Assembly: GCA_002440765.1 (NCBI GenBank)
Contig: DJVC01000036.1
Coordinates: 1 to 7,243 of the forward strand
DNA length: 7,243 nucleotides
Source of the DNA: a bacterium UBP3_UBA6266
GTDB lineage: Bacteria; Auribacterota; UBA6266
Direction: 5' to 3'
Part shown: positions 1 through 5,976 of the stretch, in pieces
Numbering within the stretch: the stretch's first letter is position 1
Layout: each line of letters begins with the position of its first letter
Position numbers and translations under genes: made by a program
The notes under the pieces: generated by a model
Database searches by the model: none
The model's input: only the letters and a program-made list of their open reading frames with translations
Told to the model about the DNA's origin: nothing

Positions 1-131
1 GTAGCGAAGAGTATTACTTCGTTGCCTTCTTTTACCAGTTGTTCTGCCAGGATATGAACAACACGTTCTATGCCGCCGTAACCTTTCGGCGGTGTTGTTT
101 TATATACTGTGGACAGTATCGCGATTCTCAT
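1..131 (-). CDS. GT4-family glycosyltransferase, N-terminal fragment (runs off the window)
   Basis: Only the first 43 codons are present; the gene continues beyond position 1. The protein opens with MRIAILSTVY, a first beta strand, followed by PPKGYGGIERVV and a helix ending in EGNEVILFA. A PP.GYGGIE.VV loop followed by a helix and a '(H/N)EVTLFA'-like strand is the normal start of GT-B fold GT4 glycosyltransferases, particularly the AviGT4-like group. It would transfer a sugar from a nucleotide donor to a growing lipid-linked glycan in the cytoplasm. The ATG overlaps the stop of the upstream aminotransferase as ATGA (131-128), which implies translational coupling. An AAGG ribosome-binding site (139-142 on the minus strand) sits 7 bases before the start and supports it. 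Catalytic residues lie outside the window, so donor and acceptor cannot be inferred. Confidence 0.85.
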   Translation of the reverse strand, partial: MRIAILSTVYKTTPPKGYGGIERVVHILAEQLVKEGNEVILFA

Positions 132-1345
132 ACTTTTACCTTAAGGACTTTTTTAAAGGCGCGGCAGACGTCCTGAACATCATTTCTTGTCAGAGCAGGG
201 GATAGGGGCAGTGAAATTGTCCTTTCTCCAATCCATTCCGCGTTAGGGAAAGAACCCTTTTCCCAACCGTAAGTTTTTCCGTAATAAGGGTGCAGGTGAA
301 CAGGAATGTAATGAACCCCCACTCCGATGTTTTCGGCAGTTAAGGCCTGAAGTACCCAGTCCCGTGTTTTCCCGAGTTTTTTGATGTCTATCAGCGGTGT
401 ATAAAGATGGAAAGCGTGTTTTGTGTGGGGTTCCGGATTTGCCGGAAGCAAACAGGGCAGTCCGGCAAATTCTCTGTTGTATCTTTCCCATATGGCTTTG
501 CGTTTTTTCCAGTAATTATCAATACGTTTTAACTGGTGGATTCCTATTGCTGCCTGAATATCCATCATATTATATTTAAAGCCCGGATAAATAACCTGAT
601 AATGTTTATAGCCCTCATCGGCAAAGCGTTTCCATGCGTCTTTACTCATCCCGTGCAGCGCCAGGACTTTTATTTTTGATGCCATTTCTTTGTTTCTTGT
701 TATAACCATACCGCCTTCGCCGGTTATGATGTTTTTCGTGACATAGAAACTGAAACATCCCAGTTGTCCGAAGGTGCCGGTTTTTTTGCCTTGATATTCC
801 GATTCAATGGCGTGGGCGCAGTCTTCGATGAGTGCCAGGCTATGGTTTTTGCAGATGGATACTATCTGCCCCATGTTACAGGGCCGGCCGGCAAAGTGGA
901 CAACCAGAACAGCTTTTGTTTTTTTTGTTATTTTCTTTTTGATTTCACGGTAGTCGATATTCATCGTTTTCCTGTCGCAGTCCGCAAGAACGGGCGTTGC
1001 CCCTGAATGAATGATTGCATTGATTGTTGCGCAAAATGTCATAGGGGTGGTAATTACTTCATCGCCCGGGCCAACTCCGCTGGCCAACATGGAAAGATGC
1101 AGGGCCGCAGTGCATGAGTTTAGCGCAATTGCGAAAGGTGAACCCTTATATTTAGCGAAATCATTTTCGAACCTGGCAACTTTCGGGCCCGTCCCTATCC
1201 AGCGGTTTTTTATCGAGTCCTGTATCTCCATCACTTCTTCTTTCCCGATGGCAGGTGAGCCGAAAACCAGGAATTTCTTTTTAGCGCGGCAGGGTTTTCC
1301 CCCGCATAAAGCGAGATTACTTGCAATTCTTTTTTTGTAATTCAT
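128..1345 (-). CDS. DegT/DnrJ/EryC1/StrS family PLP-dependent sugar aminotransferase
   Basis: This predicted 405-residue cytoplasmic enzyme has the family's usual length. It should transfer an amino group, normally from glutamate, to a keto-sugar nucleotide. Visible landmarks are the opening LALCGGKP (11-18), the substrate/dimer segment RWIGTGPKVARFE (48-60), the cofactor loop NSCTAALHL (76-84), the pyridine-nitrogen-binding aspartate in IEDCAHAIE (D175), and the PLP Schiff-base lysine in FSFYVTKNIITGEGG (K204). All key residues are intact. The start overlaps the 3' end of the preceding GT2 gene by 29 bases. No other start codon lies between that stop and LALCGGKP, and the next Met is residue 39, inside the domain, so the overlap looks real. 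The ribosome-binding site is only a weak GAGAG run. Its stop overlaps the next gene's ATG. Position among glycosyltransferases implies an amino-deoxy sugar in the polymer. Whether it acts at C3 or C4, and on which sugar, cannot be told from sequence. Confidence 0.93.
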   Translation of the reverse strand: MNYKKRIASNLALCGGKPCRAKKKFLVFGSPAIGKEEVMEIQDSIKNRWIGTGPKVARFENDFAKYKGSPFAIALNSCTAALHLSMLASGVGPGDEVITTPMTFCATINAIIHSGATPVLADCDRKTMNIDYREIKKKITKKTKAVLVVHFAGRPCNMGQIVSICKNHSLALIEDCAHAIESEYQGKKTGTFGQLGCFSFYVTKNIITGEGGMVITRNKEMASKIKVLALHGMSKDAWKRFADEGYKHYQVIYPGFKYNMMDIQAAIGIHQLKRIDNYWKKRKAIWERYNREFAGLPCLLPANPEPHTKHAFHLYTPLIDIKKLGKTRDWVLQALTAENIGVGVHYIPVHLHPYYGKTYGWEKGSFPNAEWIGERTISLPLSPALTRNDVQDVCRAFKKVLKVKV

Positions 1346-2282
1346 CTCTTATACTCTCTCTCTTGATGGATTGGAAAATTTTTCTGTACAGCGCTGTTGC
1401 CTGATGAGGGTGTTTTCCCTGCAACGATCTTGCAAGCGGTATAAAAAGAGAAATGCTGTATTTATTCATTATAATGTCCGCGAATATATATTTTATCCTA
1501 TTGTAAAAAGGAAGCCCCGGATAAAATCCTATTGAAGCAAGAGTCTTTTTCAGATGAGGCGATTTTTTATGCCATATTGCCAGCGCTTTGCCTTCCTTTT
1601 CTGCAATATTGAGGAATTGTGTTTCGTCAAGATTATGGTAATGATACCCCAATGCGTCCGGATTGTAAATTACTCTGAGATTATGATGTGATAACCTCTC
1701 GGAAAGTTCAAGGTCTTCATGCCAGTTCAGCCCTGTGTCGAAATATCCGTATTTATCCAGAAAAGACTTCTTAACCGATATATTGCATGTGTAAAAAGCT
1801 TTCCAGTCAAGTATTTTCCTGCCTTCCCACAAGTCGAAACTCGCGTCAAGATGCAGCGCTGTAAAAAAAGAATCTTTTATTGAAGGGTGTATCGTTACTT
1901 TACCCAACACCGCGTCTGATTCCGCGGGATATTTTTTGTGGGTGTTAAAATGTTCTTCAAGCATTTTTGCCGAGGCCAGTATATCATCATTTATCAGCAG
2001 GAGTATTTCCCCGCGTGAATGTTTGATTGCATTATTCCTTGCCGGATTAGCGCCCGCTTTTTCCTGCCTTAAGTAGACGCAGTTAAAGGATGAGTCATCC
2101 AGAAAATTCTGTATGCGCGGTTGTATGTCATTATCGGAACCGTCATCCGACACTATGACCTCGAATAAATCCGCCGGCAGGCTCTGGCTCCTTAAGGATT
2201 TCAGGCACATAACCACGATATCGGCGCGGTTATGCGTCGGGACTATAACCGATATAATAATCTTTTTGCCTTTCCGATGCAT
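1317..2282 (-). CDS. GT2-family glycosyltransferase
   Basis: This 321-residue GT-A fold glycosyltransferase has its catalytic domain in the first two thirds. Motifs in order are IVPTHNR (13-19), VSDDGSD (44-50, nucleotide binding), the GANPARNNAI segment (77-86), the metal-binding DXD-like site written NDD (98-100), and HEDLELSERL (188-197) carrying the probable catalytic base. The C-terminal stretch (about 255-310) is basic with modest hydrophobic patches and probably contacts the inner face of the membrane. It would add one sugar to a lipid-linked intermediate, but the substrate is unknown. The start is supported by an AAGG site 9 bases upstream (2292-2295 on the minus strand). It follows the previous GT2 gene after a 32-base gap and runs 29 bases into the aminotransferase gene. 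The N in place of the first D of the DXD site is common in this superfamily and does not suggest inactivity. Confidence 0.9.
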   Translation of the reverse strand: MHRKGKKIIISVIVPTHNRADIVVMCLKSLRSQSLPADLFEVIVSDDGSDNDIQPRIQNFLDDSSFNCVYLRQEKAGANPARNNAIKHSRGEILLLINDDILASAKMLEEHFNTHKKYPAESDAVLGKVTIHPSIKDSFFTALHLDASFDLWEGRKILDWKAFYTCNISVKKSFLDKYGYFDTGLNWHEDLELSERLSHHNLRVIYNPDALGYHYHNLDETQFLNIAEKEGKALAIWHKKSPHLKKTLASIGFYPGLPFYNRIKYIFADIIMNKYSISLFIPLARSLQGKHPHQATALYRKIFQSIKRESIRDELQKKNCK

Positions 2283-2314
2283 AAAATTAGACCTTAGTCC
2301 GGTTGTTTCGCAGG

Positions 2315-3262
2315 CTATATATTAGCCGGTTTGCATATGTTTCTCAATGTGAAAATGAAGCATTTACCCATTCGAATCGCCTTATCCTTTTTCATCTTAT
2401 TTCCGGTGAATAAAAATATTAAGTAATACATAAGAAATCTTAGTAAAAATCCGGTGACGGCTGTTATGTCGTAAAATATCAGAGAGTGTTTATTGAAATG
2501 AGCGTAGATGTTACGCAGGTTTTCCAGCCAGAGAAAGGAAAAGCGCGTACGGTTGTCCTGCATATTGATACTGCTTCCCTGAAGGTGTGTTATTTTAAAA
2601 AAAGGCAGATAATAAACCTTAAATCCCGATGCTTTTATCCTGCATCCCCATTCTATGTCTTCCGAAAACATAAAGATATTTTCGTCAAGCAGTCCTGTTT
2701 TGCTTAAAATCGATTTTCTGACCATACATGCTGCCCCGCAAATCCAGTCCACCTCGGTTTCCTCTTCATATTTTTCAGAGTTCAGGAAAAGCCCCTTAAA
2801 GAAAAACGGGAATATTTTTGATAAAAAAAGATAGTAATTTAGGGCGGTAGAGAAAGATGGTTTGTGCCCTGCATCTCCGACCTGGTGTCTGCCGTCCGGA
2901 AATACCAGTTTACAGCCGCTCATTCCGGTATCAGCGTGTAAGGACATAAATTCAAACCATTTTTCCAGCAATGCACCGTCCTCAATGAAGCAATCGGGGT
3001 TTAAGAGAAGCAAGAAATCTCCTTTTGCTTCTCTTATGCCTGCGTTGTTTGCCCTGGAAAAACCGATATTCTCGCGGTTACGTATGATTTTTACATCCGG
3101 GAAGTTTTTTTCTATCATGGCTACGGATTTGTCAGCGGAGGCATTATCTATAACAATGATTTCATAGGATATATTTCCGATATTTTTCAATAAAAGAGAA
3201 AGGCACTTCCGAAGTATTTTCTCTGTATTCCAGTTTACTATTATGATTGATAATTTTATCAT
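2315..3262 (-). CDS. GT2-family glycosyltransferase, WbbL (rhamnosyltransferase-like) type
   Basis: The 315-residue product shows the sequence pattern of the WbbL/RfbF-like branch of GT2. It has IIIVNWNT (6-13), IVIDNASADKS (36-46), NIGFSRANNAGI (65-76), LLLNPD (86-90, the metal-binding site region), the WICGAACMVRK segment (173-183) and FMFSEDIEWGCRIKASGF (197-214) with the ED catalytic-base pair, then the ITH motif (224-226). A hydrophobic stretch at about 260-287 near the C terminus probably anchors the enzyme to the inner membrane. Many characterised relatives transfer rhamnose or another deoxysugar to a lipid-linked acceptor, but the donor here is not proven. The gene begins 14 bases after the GT4 stop. 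No strong ribosome-binding site precedes its ATG, so it may depend on ribosomes arriving from the upstream gene. A 12-bp perfect inverted repeat lies within codons 77-87. Confidence 0.9.
   Translation of the reverse strand: MIKLSIIIVNWNTEKILRKCLSLLLKNIGNISYEIIVIDNASADKSVAMIEKNFPDVKIIRNRENIGFSRANNAGIREAKGDFLLLLNPDCFIEDGALLEKWFEFMSLHADTGMSGCKLVFPDGRHQVGDAGHKPSFSTALNYYLFLSKIFPFFFKGLFLNSEKYEEETEVDWICGAACMVRKSILSKTGLLDENIFMFSEDIEWGCRIKASGFKVYYLPFFKITHLQGSSINMQDNRTRFSFLWLENLRNIYAHFNKHSLIFYDITAVTGFLLRFLMYYLIFLFTGNKMKKDKAIRMGKCFIFTLRNICKPANI
3002..3036 (-). repeat. Perfect 12-bp inverted repeat inside the WbbL-type GT2 gene
   Basis: Arms 3002-3013 and 3025-3036 are exact reverse complements separated by 11 bases. 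In the minus-strand mRNA the loop reads AAGGAGATTTC, which contains a Shine-Dalgarno-like AAGGAG. The stem is made by the codons for REA and for LLLL in a conserved family segment (residues 77-87), so it may be a by-product of codon choice. It is not followed by a U-run and is not a terminator. Confidence 0.6.
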
Positions 3263-3276
3263 TTTTTTATGCGTCT

Positions 3277-4386
3277 TTACCCGGCCGCGTTTTCCAGTAT
3301 AGAAAAAGTTTCTCTTGCGGCTTTCTGCCAGCTGAAATTTCGGGCTCTTTCCACCCCTTTTTTAGACATTTCCACCCTCAGCTTCTCAGAAAGCCAGACT
3401 TTTTTTATTGCTTCCGCGATTTCGCCGGTGTCATTCGGATTGACCGGGATAGCGGCATCTCCGGCGACCTCCGGCAGGGAAGTGACGTTAGATGTTATAA
3501 CGGGCGCCCCGCATGCCATGGCTTCAAGCACGGGCAGTCCGAATCCTTCATAGAACGGCACGTAAATCATCGCGAGGGCATTGCGGTATAAAGCCCTGAG
3601 CGTTTCGGACCGGACGTGTCCTGTGAAATTTATTATGGAGTGCAATTCCAGGTTTTCTTTGAATGTTTTATGTATTCCGCCGGAAAGCCATCCTTCCGGG
3701 CCGGTGATTATCCAGCGTAATTCCGGCAGGGATTTATATATTTTCTTTACGGCAAGCAAAATGCCCTCTATGTTTTTTCTCGGCTGAAGGGAACCGACCG
3801 AAAGCAGAAACGGTTTTTTGATGCCCGCTTCCGCCAGCAGTCTTGTGTCTTCAGGAGACGCTTTTTCGGTATAAAAATCGTGGTCTATCCCGTTATGGAT
3901 CGCCGTTATTTTGCTTTCTTCAAGTCCGTATTTTTGAATCATATCTTTTCTTGAAGATTCGGAAACGGTGATTACGCTTTTGGCTTTTTTGATAAAGTAA
4001 GGAACGGAAAAATGCAGTCTTAATCTTTCCTGAAGGGTAAAATAACGGGGAAATATCTCGTAACTTATATCGTGTACTGTCAGAACTGTCGGACAATCGT
4101 TTGAAAATGGCCCGTGATATTGTATATGGAGAACGTCAGGTTGTTCTTCCTTTAATGATTTGGGCATTTCAAACAGGTAACGCTGTAAAGGTGATTTTGA
4201 TTTCAGAGTTATTAATTTTAGATTGGGGTTGTGGCCTGTGATAAACGGCTTTCCCTCATGAGAGATATAAATTATCCATTTATGCTGGGGATATAAGTTG
4301 AGTAAGTTATTGACCAGGTTTACTGTGTAAGTATTGTTCCCCGCGAGGTTTTTACCTATGCAATGGGCGTCTATGGCTATTTTCAT
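3277..4386 (-). CDS. GT4-family (GT-B fold) glycosyltransferase, mannosyltransferase MtfB-like
   Basis: This complete 369-residue GT4 enzyme resembles the MtfB-like group that opens with 'M.I.ID......G...Y'. The N-terminal Rossmann domain carries LAGNNTYTVNLV (14-25) and TVHDISYE (103-110). The linker SVGSLQPRKN (196-205) marks the start of the donor-binding domain and includes the phosphate-contacting R203 and K204. ITGPEGW (227-233) and the E-X7-E signature PFYEGFGLPVLEAMACG (277-293; E280 and E288) follow. It would transfer a sugar, possibly mannose by family resemblance only, from a nucleotide donor at the cytoplasmic face. No membrane segments are evident. Its ATG overlaps the polymerase-like gene's TGA in an ATGA junction (4386-4383). 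An AGGA site (4392-4395 on the minus strand) sits 5 bases upstream, so the start is secure. Length and motifs are those of an active enzyme. Confidence 0.93.
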   Translation of the reverse strand: MKIAIDAHCIGKNLAGNNTYTVNLVNNLLNLYPQHKWIIYISHEGKPFITGHNPNLKLITLKSKSPLQRYLFEMPKSLKEEQPDVLHIQYHGPFSNDCPTVLTVHDISYEIFPRYFTLQERLRLHFSVPYFIKKAKSVITVSESSRKDMIQKYGLEESKITAIHNGIDHDFYTEKASPEDTRLLAEAGIKKPFLLSVGSLQPRKNIEGILLAVKKIYKSLPELRWIITGPEGWLSGGIHKTFKENLELHSIINFTGHVRSETLRALYRNALAMIYVPFYEGFGLPVLEAMACGAPVITSNVTSLPEVAGDAAIPVNPNDTGEIAEAIKKVWLSEKLRVEMSKKGVERARNFSWQKAARETFSILENAAG

Positions 4387-5825
4387 ATATGTCCTAAATT
4401 ATTCCCTTCCTGTGAATTCTTAAGGCAGATTATGAGGCCTCCCATAAAAGCGACAGGCAGGAAAGCGCTGTCTCCTATGTTACCGAGTTCGAACATCCCG
4501 TGAAGGAAATTTGCGGCAAGGCCCGCGATTAATCCGAGGATAAATAAAACAACGGTCCTGTCACCGCGCTTAAGCGCGTTAAATCCTTTAAAAAAGAACG
4601 CTATGTAGATATATATGAATATTAAAGCCGCCGGGATGCCGAGCTCCGCCGCTGTGTGAAGATAGACATTGTGCACTGTAGGTGTGTTTCCGACAAAAGG
4701 GGTATAAGATGTCATAGACTCATAATTCTTAAGGCCGGTTCCGGTTAGGGGCCGCTCTCTTATTATTTGGAAAGCTGTTTTTGCCAGTGTAATTCTGTTT
4801 GCCGCGGCGTCGTAATCATCTCTTTTCAGCCTTTGGTGTATGTGATGGTAGAAAGGCAACGCCGCGATGATGATTACAACCGCTATCGCAATCAGCATGC
4901 GGGCAATCCTGGCGAATTTTATATTGATTTCGTTTTTGGATATCAGTATGGCCATAATCAGGATAATCGAGAAAAAGAAAGACAGCCATCCGCCTCTTGA
5001 AAAAGTCAGGATAAGGGTTAAGACACCGAGAGAAAATGCCGCAATATAGAATATTTTATATTTTGATTTTTCCGAGATAAAAGAAAATACGAATAATACG
5101 GGAAGCCAGCAGTTTAAAAATTTTGCCAGCGCGTTTGCGTGCCCGAGAAACCCGACAGCCCTGATTATCAGCGCGCTTCCGTATCTCAGTTTTAACGCGT
5201 CATCCTCCCATCCGAGAAACTGAAGATTCAGCCGGCCAGGGAAAAAATACTGGATTATGCCTATGGCTGATGAAAACATCACCGTGACGGCTATGCAGTT
5301 CAGGATAAAAGGCATATAACTTTTTGAATCTGACAGGTTGGCGATATAAAAGTAGCAAAGCAGGAATTCCATGGCAAATACGAATCCGTATAAGACATTT
5401 GAGGGTTTTGCGGCTACCATAAAGGAAAAGCCCGACCAAAGAACTAACAACGCTATCGGAATGGTGACGGAAGGGAACAGCTTCGGGCGCTCTTGTTTTT
5501 TCATTATTTCAATAAACCATAAAGCATAAAGGCTGAGTATTGTTATGCCGGAGAGTGAGACAGGTATCCCGAAACCCGAATTGCTGTACCACGGGTTAAA
5601 ATCCATTTTCATGGAGAAGCTGAAGATTAGTATTGCCAAAAGGGATTTTTTTAGCGATCCGATGATAAACATAAAAATAGGGAATGACGCCAGCATAATA
5701 AATACCAACAGCCATTTAGTCTGCATTTTGCCCATATTTATGAGTATCAGGGCGGAACAAACGGCCGCAAAGAATGTTAGCAGAAGTTTATTGTTATAAC
5801 ATGCGGGGTGCTCAAAAAGTTTCAT
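4383..5825 (-). CDS. O-antigen polymerase/ligase family membrane protein (Wzy_C domain)
   Basis: This 480-residue integral membrane protein has roughly a dozen hydrophobic helices, for example near 13-30, 38-57, 86-106, 119-138, 172-192, 234-250, 256-274, 281-296, 307-323, 398-412, 424-441 and 452-467. It carries the Wzy_C/WaaL-type pattern: FLGHANALAKFL (226-237), LTFSRGGWLS (273-282), a long extracytoplasmic loop with NRITLAKTAFQIIRERPLTGTGLKNY (343-368), and TVHNVYLHTAAELG (383-396) with the conserved histidine region. Such proteins polymerise undecaprenyl-linked repeat units (Wzy), ligate glycan to lipid A core (WaaL), or glycosylate proteins (PglL). Sequence alone does not separate these. 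Many relatives carry a C-terminal TPR domain that is missing here; a TPR protein is encoded divergently next door. It is the first gene of the minus-strand run. An AGAG ribosome-binding site lies 6 bases before the ATG. Confidence 0.9.
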   Translation of the reverse strand: MKLFEHPACYNNKLLLTFFAAVCSALILINMGKMQTKWLLVFIMLASFPIFMFIIGSLKKSLLAILIFSFSMKMDFNPWYSNSGFGIPVSLSGITILSLYALWFIEIMKKQERPKLFPSVTIPIALLVLWSGFSFMVAAKPSNVLYGFVFAMEFLLCYFYIANLSDSKSYMPFILNCIAVTVMFSSAIGIIQYFFPGRLNLQFLGWEDDALKLRYGSALIIRAVGFLGHANALAKFLNCWLPVLFVFSFISEKSKYKIFYIAAFSLGVLTLILTFSRGGWLSFFFSIILIMAILISKNEINIKFARIARMLIAIAVVIIIAALPFYHHIHQRLKRDDYDAAANRITLAKTAFQIIRERPLTGTGLKNYESMTSYTPFVGNTPTVHNVYLHTAAELGIPAALIFIYIYIAFFFKGFNALKRGDRTVVLFILGLIAGLAANFLHGMFELGNIGDSAFLPVAFMGGLIICLKNSQEGNNLGHI

Positions 5826-5870
5826 TAAATGCTCTTGTTTTTAAATAGGGTTTAATTTTAATAATTAATA

Positions 5871-5899
5871 TAGAAAACACCTGAAACTCTATTTATAAT
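5871..5899 (+). promoter_or_regulatory. Predicted sigma70-like promoter of the TPR-CBM gene
   Basis: A perfect TATAAT -10 hexamer (5894-5899) is preceded by TAGAAA (5871-5876), four of six matches to TTGACA, with the ideal 17-base spacer. Transcription would begin near 5906 and give a 5' leader of about 70 bases. The surroundings are AT-rich, so chance matches are easy, but spacing and -10 are both optimal and orientation fits the gene. Confidence 0.55.
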
Positions 5900-5946
5900 A
5901 CCATATATTGTGAAATACTTAGGAATATTTAATAGAGGCGTTTCAG
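5881..5946. repeat. Imperfect inverted repeat bracketing the -10 box
   Basis: The left arm CTGAAAC plus TCTATT (5881-5893) is matched by the right arm AATAGA, GGC, GTTTCAG (5931-5946). This gives 13 complementary pairs with a 3-base bulge (5937-5939) and 37 bases between the arms. The left arm fills the spacer of the predicted plus promoter, and the right arm lies in the leader. It may be an operator for a dimeric regulator or a looping site. An RNA hairpin is possible only in a transcript spanning both arms, such as one entering from the plus-gene side on the minus strand. Confidence 0.5.
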
Positions 5947-5976
5947 ATAAGGATTGAACGGCAATATTAAAGAATA

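Larger units (their letters stand above)
5826..5976. promoter_or_regulatory. Divergent intergenic control region
   Basis: This 151-base, visibly AT-rich gap lies between the starts of the minus-strand polysaccharide operon and the plus-strand TPR-CBM gene, so it should hold promoters for both. The plus-strand promoter is clear and is listed separately. For the minus strand, the best -10 candidate is TATATT (complement of 5867-5872), but the hexamer 17 bases upstream, TAAATA, is a poor -35 match, so I do not call that promoter. The possible minus -10 overlaps the plus -35 (5871-5876), which would make the two promoters compete. No riboswitch or JUMPstart/ops element was seen here. Confidence 0.6.

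Noticed and set aside
73..92. CCGCCG/CGGCGG hairpin near the window start, considered as a terminator
   Set aside because: The stem is only 6 bp, lies within the conserved PPKGYGGI codons of the GT4 gene, and has no T-run after it.
764..1340. Plus-strand open frames of 80 and 109 codons
   Set aside because: They are antisense to the aminotransferase, whose conserved motifs span the same bases. Their translations look like reverse-frame reading of those motifs.
2843..2850. GGCGGTAG, the core of the ops/JUMPstart element used by RfaH in polysaccharide operons
   Set aside because: It is on the plus strand, antisense and inside the GT2 coding region. The following base does not fit the consensus, and no operon starts downstream of it.
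4565..4578. 14-bp perfect palindrome CGCGCTTAAGCGCG
   Set aside because: It lies within the Wzy_C coding sequence (codons for NALKRG). A palindrome of this length is not unexpected in 7 kb, and nothing nearby suggests a binding site.
5949..5953. AAGGA as ribosome-binding site for an earlier start of the plus-strand gene
   Set aside because: An in-frame TAA at 5968-5970 blocks any upstream start in this frame, and the spacing to the ATG at 5977 is 23 bases.
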